A DNA stretch of 64,000 nucleotides from Nocardia goodfellowii (GCF_017875645.1 NZ_JAGGMR010000001.1:3782001-3846000), one strand, 5' to 3'; positions 1 to 8,749 are shown, counted from the first letter of the stretch. Program-made: numbers and translations. Notes: generated from the sequence alone by a model not told the origin.

Positions 1-827
1 GGAAGGAGGCCGCGTACGCCGCCGGAGTGCTGGAGGAGCTGCTGGTCAGCCGCGAGGACCACATGGACGACGAGGATCACCTGTTCGCCTCCGACATGCT
101 CTTCGGCGCGGATCTCGCGGAGCGGTTCATCGAACGCGATACCCGCGAATTGGCCGAACGCGCTGCGGCGGACCGGGATTGGACCTACCGGCACATCGTC
201 GTCGACGAGGCGCAGGAGCTCTCCGAGATGGACTGGCGGGTGCTGATGCGCCGTTGCCCCGGTAAGTCCTTCACGATCGTCGGCGATCTCGCGCAGCGCC
301 GGTCGGCGGCCGGTGCGACCTCGTGGGACGCGATGTTCGAGCGGTACGTGCCTGGTCGCTGGGTGTACCGGTCACTGACGGTGAACTATCGCACCCCGGC
401 GGAGATCATGTCGGTCGCGGCCAAGGTGCTCGCCGAGTTCGCGCCCGAGGTCCAGGCGCCGGAATCGGTCCGCTCGTGCGGCGTCCAGCCCTGGTCCAGG
501 GAGCTCACGGCCGACGAATTACCCGCTGCCATCGAGGAATTCGTGCGTGCCGAAGCCGACCGCGAGGGCACCAGCATCGTGATCGGACCGCCCGGCGTGC
601 CGGGGACGGTACCGGCGTCGGAGACGAAGGGACTGGAGTTCGACGCCGTTCTGGTCGTGGAACCGGAGCGGATCCTCGCCGACGGACCGCGCGGCGCGGC
701 CGAACTCTACGTCGCCCTGACTCGAGCAACGCAGCGTCTCGGAGTGCTCCATCAGGGCCCGCTCCCGCAGGCCCTGACCGGGCTCGCGGCTGTCGGGCCG
801 ACCGCCCAGGCCGGAAATCGGCTGTAG
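1..827 (+). CDS. HelD-like superfamily 1 helicase, C-terminal part (5' end outside window)
   Basis: The reading frame is already open at the left edge, so only the last 270 or so residues are seen. They hold the second half of a UvrD/HelD-type ATPase: motif II (VVDEAQELS), motif III (IVGDLAQ), motif IV region (LTVNYRTPAEI), motif V (ETKGLEFDAVLVVEP) and motif VI (LYVALTRATQRL). The DEAQ Walker B and GDLAQ box are typical of actinobacterial HelD, which binds RNA polymerase and recycles stalled complexes, rather than of DNA-repair UvrD. Assignment to HelD rests on these motifs only; the N-terminal RNA-polymerase-binding arm cannot be seen. Confidence 0.85.
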   Translation, partial: KEAAYAAGVLEELLVSREDHMDDEDHLFASDMLFGADLAERFIERDTRELAERAAADRDWTYRHIVVDEAQELSEMDWRVLMRRCPGKSFTIVGDLAQRRSAAGATSWDAMFERYVPGRWVYRSLTVNYRTPAEIMSVAAKVLAEFAPEVQAPESVRSCGVQPWSRELTADELPAAIEEFVRAEADREGTSIVIGPPGVPGTVPASETKGLEFDAVLVVEPERILADGPRGAAELYVALTRATQRLGVLHQGPLPQALTGLAAVGPTAQAGNRL

Positions 828-1013
828 GCCCTGCGATTTCACGCTTCAGCTCCAGCCTTCCGGGAATCGCGGACCGCTGCTCCGGTGGACGGATGGTGTC
901 GGTTGCGCGTCGGAACGGTCGCGGGCCGCGTACCCGCGCCGTTGTATTGCCGAAGTTTTGCTATACAGCATTCGATGCTCGATCCGTTTGCTGTTCGGCG
1001 AAGGGAGTTGGCG

Positions 1014-2201
1014 GTGGCGATGCGGCGCAGACAGGTGCTGGCCGGATTGGCCGGTGCGACGATCCTGACCGGTTGCGGGACGGCGCGGAAGGATCCGCCG
1101 CCGCGGCCCGTGCCGGCGGTCGTCGCCTTCGACCCCGTGCCGGGCAGTGTGGAGGTGGACCCGCGCGCGTTCGCCGCGGTGGCGGTTGCCAGTGGAACGC
1201 TGAACGCCGTGGAGTGGATCGACGAGACCGGCCGCGTCCTTCCGGGCGTCCTGGCCGCCGACAAACGGAGCTGGCGCAGTACCGAACCGCTCGGCTACGG
1301 CCATACCTACACGGCGAAGGCGGCGGCGGCCGGGGAAACCGGCGAGGTCGCCGCGACCGCCACCTGCGCCACGGTGCTGCCCGGCCGGCTGACCGACGTG
1401 TCGCTGCGTTCGGCCAGCCTCGAGGATCTGGTGGACGGCGACACCCACGGCGTCGGTCTGATCGTCGTCGCCGTCTTCGACGAACCCGTCGACCGCGTTG
1501 CGGCAGAACAGAATTTGAAGGTCAGCACCGACCCGCCGGTGTCGGGCGCCTGGTATTGGGTCAGTGACCGCAACGCGCACTGGCGCCCGGAGCGATACCA
1601 CCGGGCCGGTACCACGGTGACCGTCGCCGCCGACCTCTACGGCGCCCGCCTCGGCGACGGTCTATATGGTGCGCGTAACCAGCGAGTGTCGGTCACCATC
1701 GGACCCGAGCGCATCGCGATCGCGGACGACAACACCAAACATGTCGACGTCTTCGAGAACGGGCAGCTGGTGCGCTCGATGCCGACTTCCATGGGCAAGG
1801 GCGGCACCGCCTACGCCGGGAACAAGTTCCTGTCCTTCTGGACCCCGCCCGGCGTCTACACCGTTCTGCAACGCCAGCATCCCGTGGTCATGGATTCCGC
1901 CAGCTACGGCCTCACCGGTTCCGGTGGTTACAAGGTGACGATCAACTACGGCGTCCGCATCAGCCACGACGGCATCTTCCTGCACGAACTCGCATCCAGC
2001 GTCTGGGCGCAGGGCAACACGAACGTCTCGCACGGTTGCCTCAACCTCGGACCCGGTGACGCGCAGTGGTTCTACGAGTTCATCGGTCAAGGCGATGTCG
2101 TCGAGGTCCGCAACACCGGGGGCGAACCCCTCAGCATTTGGCAGGGCGGCGACTGGGGCGTTCCGTGGAGCGAGTGGGTGGCGGGCTCCGCCCCGGCTTG
2201 A
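1014..2201 (+). CDS. L,D-transpeptidase, lipoprotein
   Basis: Cell-wall enzyme that forms 3-3 peptidoglycan cross-links outside the membrane. A lipoprotein signal opens the protein (arginines, hydrophobic run, lipobox ILTGC with Cys21). Immunoglobulin-like repeats follow (about 45-230), then a YkuD catalytic domain with HDGIFLHE and the SHGCLNL signature; the catalytic Cys is near residue 342. The order matches LdtMt2-type enzymes. GTG at 1014 is chosen because AAGGGAG (1001-1007) lies six bases before it; ATG at 1020 is possible. TATACA at 962-967 may be part of a promoter. The gene ends in a strong convergent terminator. Confidence 0.93.
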   Translation: MAMRRRQVLAGLAGATILTGCGTARKDPPPRPVPAVVAFDPVPGSVEVDPRAFAAVAVASGTLNAVEWIDETGRVLPGVLAADKRSWRSTEPLGYGHTYTAKAAAAGETGEVAATATCATVLPGRLTDVSLRSASLEDLVDGDTHGVGLIVVAVFDEPVDRVAAEQNLKVSTDPPVSGAWYWVSDRNAHWRPERYHRAGTTVTVAADLYGARLGDGLYGARNQRVSVTIGPERIAIADDNTKHVDVFENGQLVRSMPTSMGKGGTAYAGNKFLSFWTPPGVYTVLQRQHPVVMDSASYGLTGSGGYKVTINYGVRISHDGIFLHELASSVWAQGNTNVSHGCLNLGPGDAQWFYEFIGQGDVVEVRNTGGEPLSIWQGGDWGVPWSEWVAGSAPA

Positions 2202-2210
2202 CGGTTCGTT

Positions 2211-2255
2211 CAATCGCGCTCCCGCACCGGAACTGCCGGTGCGGGAGCGCGATTG
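2211..2255. terminator. bidirectional terminator hairpin
   Basis: A perfect 20-bp inverted repeat (2211-2230 with 2236-2255) around a 5-base loop sits between two convergent genes, the L,D-transpeptidase and the MFS transporter. There is no strong U tract, which is usual in high-GC actinobacteria. Confidence 0.85.
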
Positions 2256-2260
2256 CGGGG

Positions 2261-3640
2261 TCAGGCCGCGGCGAGGATGTGCTGTCGGTCCGGCCAGCGC
2301 GGGTGGTCGGTGTCGATGACGTAGGGGTGGGTGTGCCGGTAGTGGGTGGCGTCGACGCGCTCGGCATCGGTCAGGCGGGCCGGGTCGATGGTGCCGGCTT
2401 CGTGCAGATGGGTCAGTAATTCGGGGTCGTGGCGGGGCCAGGTCCGCAGCGTCACGGCGAGGCCGGCGGTCGCGAGGACGATGAGGGTGAGCCACGTGGT
2501 CGTGAAACCCGCTGTGGTGGTGAGCCATCCGGCGATGGGATAGGTGAGCAGCCAGGCCAGGTGGGAGAGTGAGAACTGGGTGGCGAAGAGGGCGGGGCGG
2601 TCGGCGGCGTGGGCCGAGCGGCGCAGGACCTGGCCGGTCGGGGTCAGGATGGCGGCGGTGCCCGCGCCGATGAGGGCCCAGATCGCGATCGCGGCGGGCC
2701 GGCGCCAGTCGCCGGACGGTGCGGTGGAAAGCGCGATCGCCGCGGCCAGACCGAGAATGAGCATCGTTGCGCCCGTGAGCATTACGGGACGCGCGCCGGT
2801 GCGATCGAGAATGCGCGGCAGGGCGAGAGCGACCAGCATGGTGCCGAAACCATTGGCGGCGAGCAGTATCGCCACCCCGGATTGCGTGCCGCCCAGGGTG
2901 TCGCGCACGTAGTTCACAGTGTTGACCATGATCACCGAACCGGCGGCGGCGACCACCAGGTTCAGGCCGAGCAGACCGCGCAGGCGAGGCGTCGCGGCGA
3001 AGATACGCATGCCGACGGTGCTGCGCTCCCGGAAAGTACCCGCGGCGACGGTGCCCGCCTCGGGGATATGGGTGGTCAGCACCAGCACGGCCGAGACGGC
3101 GAATCCGATTGCCGTGCCGATGAACAACCAGTGGAAGCTGATCAGCATCAGGGCGGCCGCGGCGAGCATCGGACTCAGCAGGGTTTCCATGGTGGCCGCC
3201 AGCTGGGCAGCCGACAGAGCCCGGGTGTACTCGCGTTCGTCCGGCAGGATGTCCGGAATGATCGCCTGGTAGGTGGGAGTGAAAGCGGCGGAAGCGGTTT
3301 GCAGGACGGCGATCAGCAGGTAGATCTGCCACACCTGATCGATGAAGGGCAGGGCGAGCACCACGGTGGCGCGGATGCCGTTGAGTCCCACCAGGAATGG
3401 GCGGCGCGGTAACCGGTGCGCGAAGCCCGCCACAATCGGGGCGACCGTGACGTAGACGAGCATCTTGATGGTCAGTGCGGTGCCGAGCACGGCGGCGGCG
3501 TCCGCGCCGGCCAGCTCGTAGGCGAGCAAACCCAGCGCGACGGTGGTCAATCCGGTGCCGAACAGCGCCGACACCTGGGCGGTGAACAGTCGCAGATAGT
3601 CACGGTGGCGGAACAGCGAGGTAAACATGGGCGTGGACAT
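2261..3640 (-). CDS. MFS transporter (EntS/MFS_3-like)
   Basis: A 459-residue, roughly 12-TM major facilitator. It starts MFTSLFRHRDYLRLF, the usual opening of the MFS_3 group that includes the enterobactin exporter EntS, and has PTYQAIIPDILP in the TM4-5 region. The C-terminal tail (about 400-459) is soluble and rich in His and Asp (THYRHTHPY), which could bind metal. It lies 90 bp downstream of the histidine-rich protein on the same strand, so it may share that gene's metal-responsive promoter. Substrate is unknown; metallophore or drug export are both possible. Confidence 0.85.
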   Translation of the reverse strand: MSTPMFTSLFRHRDYLRLFTAQVSALFGTGLTTVALGLLAYELAGADAAAVLGTALTIKMLVYVTVAPIVAGFAHRLPRRPFLVGLNGIRATVVLALPFIDQVWQIYLLIAVLQTASAAFTPTYQAIIPDILPDEREYTRALSAAQLAATMETLLSPMLAAAALMLISFHWLFIGTAIGFAVSAVLVLTTHIPEAGTVAAGTFRERSTVGMRIFAATPRLRGLLGLNLVVAAAGSVIMVNTVNYVRDTLGGTQSGVAILLAANGFGTMLVALALPRILDRTGARPVMLTGATMLILGLAAAIALSTAPSGDWRRPAAIAIWALIGAGTAAILTPTGQVLRRSAHAADRPALFATQFSLSHLAWLLTYPIAGWLTTTAGFTTTWLTLIVLATAGLAVTLRTWPRHDPELLTHLHEAGTIDPARLTDAERVDATHYRHTHPYVIDTDHPRWPDRQHILAAA

Positions 3641-3730
3641 CGGTGGTGTTTCCTCGAAATAGGCTGGACAGTGGCGGATCTCGCGGTCGGGGACAGTGGC
3701 ATTCGCACACGGTGTTTTCTCCTCTGACAG

Positions 3731-4693
3731 TCAGGCGCGGAGCGTGAAGGCGGCAGTGCGGACAACCTCACCGTGCTTGAAATCCAGGAACAGGCGATAG
3801 GTGCCGGGGCCGGGGACAGCGGTGTGGAAGGTGATTTGCGGGCCGGGCGCGGTGACGCCGTCGCCGGGCGCACCGTTCGGGTGCACGTGGACATAGGCCA
3901 GGTCACCCGCGCGGATGACGACCAGATGTCCGAAGGCGGCCAGATAGGGCTGGAGGTCGGTAACCGGCTGCCCATCCTTGTGCACAGTGAGCGTGAGCAA
4001 CCGGCCCTCGCCGGCAACCAGATCACCATCGAGGGTGACCTCGTAACCGTCGACGGCGGCGGTGCGCACGGCCTGCGGGGTGGGCTGCGGCAGGTAGGCG
4101 CCCGCCAGCGCGAGATCCGCGCCGAGCGTGATGGTCTTGCCGAGGGCTCGCGGCGCGATATCGGTGAAGACGCGATACGCACCGGCATCCGGAAGATTCA
4201 GGCGCACAACCCAAGTCCCGTCCGCGGTGAGTTCGGGATGCACATGCCAGAAACCGGTCAACTCGCGCCGCACCACGATCAAATGCAGCCGACGGTCATG
4301 AATATCGTCGTACTCGGTGACCGGCGCGCCATCCGGACCGAGGATCCGGAACCGGAAGTCGATCTCGCCGGGCGCGCCGATCGGCTCCGCCAGCTCCAAT
4401 GTGTAACCGTCCTGGGTGATTTGGAGCCCACCCGGAAGCCCGCCACCGTGCCCGGCGTGCGCGTCGTGCCCAGCGTGCGCTTCATGTGCGGCGTGGGTTG
4501 CTGCATGGCCGTGTCCGGCGTGCGGATCGTGTTCGGCAGGTACTCCGTGCGCGGCGTGTGCCGCTGAACCGCCGTGTCCGGCGTGCGCTTCGTATGCGGC
4601 GTCTACGGCTGCCCCGCCGTGCTCAGCATTTCGGACGTGAGCGGTGTGGTCTGCATGCGCGCCGTGGCTGATGTGGTTTCCGGTGGTGGTCAT
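3731..4693 (-). CDS. histidine-rich metal-binding protein
   Basis: 320 residues. The first 85 are a low-complexity region built on HAGH, HAAH and HGHA units, with over 25 histidines, a clear metal-sequestering sequence. The rest (about 90-320) is two beta-rich domains; FWHVHPEL and YVHVHPNG repeat the same HVHP metal-ligand motif, suggesting an internal duplication. No signal peptide is obvious, so it may act in the cytoplasm. A CsoR-type operator lies in its promoter and an MFS exporter follows. Role in copper or other soft-metal buffering is inferred from the operator and the histidines. Confidence 0.75.
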   Translation of the reverse strand: MTTTGNHISHGAHADHTAHVRNAEHGGAAVDAAYEAHAGHGGSAAHAAHGVPAEHDPHAGHGHAATHAAHEAHAGHDAHAGHGGGLPGGLQITQDGYTLELAEPIGAPGEIDFRFRILGPDGAPVTEYDDIHDRRLHLIVVRRELTGFWHVHPELTADGTWVVRLNLPDAGAYRVFTDIAPRALGKTITLGADLALAGAYLPQPTPQAVRTAAVDGYEVTLDGDLVAGEGRLLTLTVHKDGQPVTDLQPYLAAFGHLVVIRAGDLAYVHVHPNGAPGDGVTAPGPQITFHTAVPGPGTYRLFLDFKHGEVVRTAAFTLRA

Positions 4694-4736
4694 TGTCCTG
4701 GCCTTTCGATCATGTTTGTCCGACGACCTGAAATTT

Positions 4737-4753
4737 ATACCCCCTGGGGGTAT
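4737..4753 (-). promoter_or_regulatory. CsoR/RicR-type operator in the promoter of the His-rich gene
   Basis: ATACCCCCTGGGGGTAT is a perfect 8-1-8 palindrome of the form bound by CsoR-family copper repressors. On the minus strand it fills the spacer of a promoter: TTGATA (4760-4755), 17 bases, then TAAATT (4737-4732). Repressor bound here would block RNA polymerase. No csoR or ricR gene is in the window, so regulation is in trans. Confidence 0.8.
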
Positions 4754-4818
4754 CTATCAACCGGATGTGACGCAGCCCACCGCGACGCAAACTACCGCCG
4801 TGCAGCATTGACAATCAC

Positions 4819-4835
4819 ATACCATAGGGGGGTAT
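4819..4835 (+). promoter_or_regulatory. second, half-degenerate CsoR-type box in the exporter promoter
   Basis: This 17-mer (ATACCATAGGGGGGTAT) matches the box at 4737 at 13 of 17 positions: both outer ends and the right half are kept, the left half has lost its C run. It sits between TTGACA (4808-4813) and TATGGT (4833-4838), upstream of the drug-exporter gene. The two boxes could let one metal sensor control both divergent genes, probably with weaker repression here. Confidence 0.6.
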
Positions 4836-4880
4836 GGTTCCAGCCCTCAGCTCGAACACATCCGGAAGGACGGAACCGAA

Positions 4881-6302
4881 ATGTCAACCCAGACCCCACC
4901 GGCCACGCGAAAGTGGTTGGCGCTGGCGGTAATCGCCGCCGCGCAGTTCATGGTCATCATGGACACGTCGATCATCGGCATCGCACTACCGAAGATGCAG
5001 GCCGACCTCGGCTTCTCCCAGGAGAACCTGACCTGGGTCTTCAACGCCTACGTCATCGCTTTCGGCGGCCTGCTCCTGCTCGGCGGCCGGCTCTCCGACC
5101 TGCTCGGCGCGCGCCGCGTGTTCGGCGCGGGTTGGCTTGTCCTGCTTGCCGGTTCGGTGATCGCCGGCGCCGCGGGCAATGTCGCGGTCGAGCTGACCGG
5201 TCGCGTAATCCAAGGCGCGGGCGCGGCATTGATCGCGCCCGCGGCACTGACCTTGCTGATGATGCTGTTCGGCGCCTCGCCGAAAGAACTGACCACAGCC
5301 CTGGCCGTGTACGGCGCCGCGGCCCCCGCCGGTGGTACGGCCGGTGTGTTCCTCGGCGGCGTCATCACCGAATACCTCAGTTGGCCATGGGTTTTCTACA
5401 TCAACGTCCCGATCGCGATCCTCGCGCTCATCGCCATCCCGGCGCTGATGCCCAGCGCACCGGCACGGCCGGGTTCGATCGATCTGCTCGGCGCGATCAC
5501 CGTCACCGCCGGCCTGGCCGCCGCCGTCTACGGCATCGTCCGGGCTCCGGAGGTGGGCTGGGGATCCGGTCAGACCTGGGGCGTCCTCGCCGCCGCGGCC
5601 GCACTGCTCACCGCGTTCGTGGTGGTGCAGACCCGGCACCGCGCACCGCTGATGCCGCTGAACATCCTCCGTGCCCCGAATCTGGCCGCCGCGAATATCG
5701 CTCAGCTTCTGCTCGGCGCGGCCTGGGTGCCGATGTGGTTCTTCCTGAACCTGTATCTGCAACAGGTACTCGGCTACAGCGCCTTCCCGTCGGGCGCGGC
5801 GCTGCTGCCGATGACCACCTTGATCATGCTCGGCATGATCGTCTTCGCCCCGCGGGCCATGCGTCGATTCGGCGCCAAGCCGATGATCGTCACCGGCCTG
5901 GTCGTGCTGGCTATCGGGCTGGGACTCCTGTCGCTGGTCCGGCCGACGGGCAACTTCTGGGTCGACGTGCTCCCGGCGTCGCTGGTCGCCGCGGGCGGCA
6001 TGGCCCTGGCCTTCATACCCTCCCTCGGTACCGCTATCGCCGCGGCCCGGCCGGAGGAAGGCGGCCTCGCCTCGGGCCTCGTCAACGTCAGCTACCAGGT
6101 CGGTTCCGCGATCGGGCTGGCCGCGATGACCGCGGTGGCAACGGCTTTCGGCGCCGACCGGCTCGGTGACCTACCTCGGCTCACCGATGGTTTCGCGGCC
6201 GCCTTCCTCGGCGCCGCGGTCATCGCGCTGGCCGGTGCGGGCATCGCGGCGGTCACCATGCGCAGCCCGGTTCCGGCGGAGTCGGTGCCCGAAACCGTCT
6301 GA
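4881..6302 (+). CDS. MFS drug exporter, DHA2 (EmrB/QacA) family
   Basis: 473 residues with 14 predicted TM segments. The DHA2 signature in TM1 (FMVIMDTSIIGIALP) and motif A (GGRLSDLLGARR) between TM2 and TM3 are present, as is the motif C region (ASGLVNVSYQVGSAIG later). These proton antiporters expel cationic drugs and dyes. ATG at 4881 follows CGGAAGGACGGAACC at a suitable distance. The promoter carries a CsoR-like box, which is unusual for this family and suggests a metal stress or metallophore role. Confidence 0.9.
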   Translation: MSTQTPPATRKWLALAVIAAAQFMVIMDTSIIGIALPKMQADLGFSQENLTWVFNAYVIAFGGLLLLGGRLSDLLGARRVFGAGWLVLLAGSVIAGAAGNVAVELTGRVIQGAGAALIAPAALTLLMMLFGASPKELTTALAVYGAAAPAGGTAGVFLGGVITEYLSWPWVFYINVPIAILALIAIPALMPSAPARPGSIDLLGAITVTAGLAAAVYGIVRAPEVGWGSGQTWGVLAAAAALLTAFVVVQTRHRAPLMPLNILRAPNLAAANIAQLLLGAAWVPMWFFLNLYLQQVLGYSAFPSGAALLPMTTLIMLGMIVFAPRAMRRFGAKPMIVTGLVVLAIGLGLLSLVRPTGNFWVDVLPASLVAAGGMALAFIPSLGTAIAAARPEEGGLASGLVNVSYQVGSAIGLAAMTAVATAFGADRLGDLPRLTDGFAAAFLGAAVIALAGAGIAAVTMRSPVPAESVPETV

Positions 6303-6317
6303 GGGTGACACCCGCAC

Positions 6318-6359
6318 AATTCGGGTGGTCGTGGTTCCGCCACCGCGACCACCCGAATT
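6318..6359. terminator. bidirectional terminator hairpin
   Basis: Arms 6318-6331 and 6346-6359 are perfect 14-base complements, with a further GTGG/CCAC stem inside. It separates the convergent exporter and sigma-factor genes and probably ends both transcripts. Confidence 0.8.
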
Positions 6360-6375
6360 ACGCTGGGGGACAGGT

Positions 6376-7254
6376 TCATCGACGCAACAGCGTCTCCGCT
6401 GCCATCCGCGACAGTTTCTCCGGGTTGCGCACCGCGTACAGCCCGGAGATCCGCCCGCCCTCGATGCGCACCGCCACCACGGTGTCGATTTCGCCGTCGA
6501 GCCGCAGTACCAGCGCCGGATAACCGTTGACCTGCGCGCGCGTCACCACCGTCTCGGGGTCGATCCGAACGAGGATCGGCGCTACCCGCTCCGCGCCCAC
6601 AATCGGGTGCGGCGCAGCCTGTTTCACGCCGCCGCCGTCACCCAGGAAGACGACCTCGGGCGCGAGGATGTCGAGCAGGCCCTGGAGGTCGCCGGTGCGC
6701 ACCGCGCGCTGGAACGCGTCCAGCGCGTCGGCGGTCTGCGCGGGCGAAGCGACATCGCGCGGTCGCCGGGCCGCCACATGCGACCTCGCCCGGTGGGCGA
6801 TCTGGCGCACCGCCGCCGGAGATTTCTCGACGGCTTCGGCGATCTCCTCATAGTCCAGATCGAACACCTCACGCAGCACGAACACCGCCCGCTGGGTCGG
6901 GGTCAAGGTCTCGAGCACCAGCAGCATCGCCATCGACAAGCTTTCGGCCAGTTCGATGTCCTCGGCCACGTCCGGCGCGGTCAGCAGCGGTTCGGGTAGC
7001 CACGGACCGACATAGGACTCCTTGCGCCGGCCGAGCGTGCGCAGCCGCCCGAGCGCCTGACGGGTGGTGATTCCGACCAGATACGCCCGATGCTCCCGGA
7101 CGGAATCGAGGTCGACCCCGGCCCAGCGCAACCAGGTCTCCTGCAGCACGTCCTCCGCGTCGGCGGCCGAACCGAGCATTTCGTAGGCGACGGTGAACAG
7201 CAGATTGCGGTGGTTGACGAACGCCTCGGTGGCGCGATCTCTGAACTCTGGCAC
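6376..7254 (-). CDS. sigJ: ECF41-type sigma factor, SigJ-like
   Basis: Alternative sigma factor with a fused regulatory tail. Sigma-2 (DVLQETWLRW) and sigma-4 (DYEEIAEAVEKSPAAVRQIAHRAR) regions are joined through the ECF41 linker motif WLPEPL to a SnoaL-like domain that ends in NPEKL, the counterpart of the NPDKL motif through which this group controls itself. No anti-sigma gene is present, as expected. GTG at 7254 is chosen over the longer frame (to 7329) because an ECF41-like promoter ends 6 bases before it; the longer start would lie upstream of that promoter. 292 residues. The divergent CMD gene is the usual ECF41 partner. Confidence 0.93.
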   Translation of the reverse strand: MPEFRDRATEAFVNHRNLLFTVAYEMLGSAADAEDVLQETWLRWAGVDLDSVREHRAYLVGITTRQALGRLRTLGRRKESYVGPWLPEPLLTAPDVAEDIELAESLSMAMLLVLETLTPTQRAVFVLREVFDLDYEEIAEAVEKSPAAVRQIAHRARSHVAARRPRDVASPAQTADALDAFQRAVRTGDLQGLLDILAPEVVFLGDGGGVKQAAPHPIVGAERVAPILVRIDPETVVTRAQVNGYPALVLRLDGEIDTVVAVRIEGGRISGLYAVRNPEKLSRMAAETLLRR

Positions 7255-7260
7255 GTACCC

Positions 7261-7289
7261 AAGATGCCGCCCACCCTCGTCCTGTGACA
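7261..7289 (-). promoter_or_regulatory. ECF41-type autoregulatory promoter of the sigma gene
   Basis: Read on the minus strand: TGTCACA (7289-7283), 16 bases, then CATCTT (7266-7261). ECF41 promoters as I know them are TGTCACA, 16 bases, CGTC, so only one core base differs. The -10 element ends 6 bases before GTG 7254, predicting a leaderless transcript. Confidence 0.7.
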
Positions 7290-7323
7290 CCCCGGCGCGG
7301 TGGCATAGGTCACAGTTCGGTGT

Positions 7324-7352
7324 CGTCACAGGGTTCGGATGTCCGGCATCTC
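7324..7352 (+). promoter_or_regulatory. ECF41-type promoter of the CMD gene
   Basis: CGTCACA (7324-7330), 16 bases, CATCTC (7347-7352). It mirrors the promoter on the other strand with the same spacer and the same CATC core, so the sigma factor probably drives both divergent genes. Confidence 0.65.
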
Positions 7353-7391
7353 ATGGTCGTTCACCACAACGCAACGAGTTGGGACGATGTC

Positions 7392-7865
7392 ATGGAACCC
7401 CGTATGAACTTGGTAGACAACGAGATCGGCGCGAAGTTCGCCAAACGCTTCGGTAATGCCAGCCTGGTACTCGCACAGTCCTCGCTGTCCAAAACCGTCC
7501 AGGAACTGGTCGCGCTGCGCGCCAGTCAGATCAACGGCTGCGGCTGGTGCTGCGACGTACACACTAAGGAACTCGCCGCCGCCGGCGAATCCGCCGTGCG
7601 GATCAACCTCGTCGCCGCCTGGCGTGAGGCGACAGTGTTCACCGCCGCCGAACAGGCCGCGCTGGCTTTCGCGGAGGAAGGCACCCGACTCGCCGACGCC
7701 TACCTCGGCGTCGCCGCGGAGACCTGGCAACTGGTGCGCGAGCACTACGACGAAGAGCAGGTGGTCGTGCTGGTCGGCGTGGTCGCCATGATCAACGCGG
7801 CCAACCGGCTCGGGGTGATTTTGCACCAGAAGGGCGGCTCCTACGAGGTCGGCATGTTCGGCTGA
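7392..7865 (+). CDS. carboxymuconolactone decarboxylase / AhpD-like protein
   Basis: 157 residues with the AhpD/CMD fold signature: QELVALRASQINGCGWCCDVH contains the CxxC pair and His expected of alkylhydroperoxidase-like members. Later, ANRLGVILHQ is the family's conserved C-terminal helix. It is likely a thiol peroxidase-type or small-molecule enzyme; the substrate is unknown. CMD genes are typical targets of ECF41 sigma factors, and it faces one here with a matching promoter. ATG 7392 has GGGAC upstream; ATG 7353 would extend it by 13 residues. Confidence 0.88.
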   Translation: MEPRMNLVDNEIGAKFAKRFGNASLVLAQSSLSKTVQELVALRASQINGCGWCCDVHTKELAAAGESAVRINLVAAWREATVFTAAEQAALAFAEEGTRLADAYLGVAAETWQLVREHYDEEQVVVLVGVVAMINAANRLGVILHQKGGSYEVGMFG

Positions 7866-7870
7866 CGAGC

Positions 7871-7902
7871 ACGGCTGGGCCCCACCGGTGGGGCCCAGCC
7901 GT
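7871..7902. terminator. bidirectional terminator hairpin
   Basis: A 32-base perfect palindrome (arms 7871-7886 and 7887-7902) between the convergent CMD and SDR genes. Confidence 0.8.
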
Positions 7903-7907
7903 CCGGT

Positions 7908-8678
7908 TTACGACGCCTGCCGGGTCGGCATGATCGTGACCTGTTGCAGGTTGACGTGCGCGGGCTGCGTCACCAGGAACTCGACCGCCGCGGCGACGTC
8001 CTCCGGATTCAGCCAGGTAATCGTCTCCTTGACACCGGCCAGCCACTCCAGCGCACCCGGATCGGTGACGTGCTCCTGCAATTCGGTGCTGACAATGCCC
8101 GGTTCGACCACGCAGACCCGGACATCCTTGGCCCCGAGCTCCGCGCGCAGGGTGCGCGACAGATGTGTCACATAGGCCTTGGTGCCCGAGTAGACCGCGA
8201 AGCTCGGGAAGATATTCTGCGCCGCGATCGAAGACGTGTTGACCAGATCGGCGACTCCCTTCGCCGCGGCCGACGAGATCAGCTGCGGCAGGAACGCGGC
8301 GATAACGTTCATCAACCCGGACACGTTCAAGTCGATCTGCTGCTGCCACTGCTGGACCGCCAGTTCCTCGGCCGGTGCGGGCAACATCACGCCGGCGTTG
8401 TTGAACAGCAGGTCGGCGGTGCCGAGTTCGGCGGCGACACGGTCGGCCGCGGCGGTGAGGGCCGCGGCGTCGGTGACGTCCACCGGCAGCGCCAGGGCGG
8501 TCCCGCCGGACTGCTCGATCTCTGCGACGAGCCGCTCCAAGCGGTCGGCGCGGCGGGCCAGCACCGCCACTTTCGCGCCCGACGCGGCCAGCCGCTTGGC
8601 GGTTGCTTCGCCGATGCCGCTGGAGGCGCCGGTCACAACGGCGACACGTCCGGTCAGGGCGGAGGCATTCTGGGTCAT
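7908..8678 (-). CDS. SDR-family NAD(P)-dependent oxidoreductase
   Basis: 256 residues, classical short-chain dehydrogenase. TGASSGIGEAT binds the dinucleotide, NNAGV stabilises the sheet, and the catalytic Ser, Tyr and Lys appear as NTSS and YSGTKAYV. LARRAD after beta-2 suggests NADP preference. The substrate is unknown. It is divergent from an XRE/MmyB-type regulator, a common actinobacterial pairing in which the regulator represses the SDR gene; repeats in the shared promoter support this. Confidence 0.93.
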   Translation of the reverse strand: MTQNASALTGRVAVVTGASSGIGEATAKRLAASGAKVAVLARRADRLERLVAEIEQSGGTALALPVDVTDAAALTAAADRVAAELGTADLLFNNAGVMLPAPAEELAVQQWQQQIDLNVSGLMNVIAAFLPQLISSAAAKGVADLVNTSSIAAQNIFPSFAVYSGTKAYVTHLSRTLRAELGAKDVRVCVVEPGIVSTELQEHVTDPGALEWLAGVKETITWLNPEDVAAAVEFLVTQPAHVNLQQVTIMPTRQAS

Positions 8679-8749
8679 CTGGGTTCTCCTCGGTGTCGTT
8701 CGCGGCGGATCGGCCGCACATTCGAGACAACAACGTGGAGCGGGCCTTC

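Noticed and set aside
323..1567. 414-codon open frame overlapping the helicase and transpeptidase genes
   Set aside because: Arg/Gly-rich shadow of two clearly real genes in another frame.
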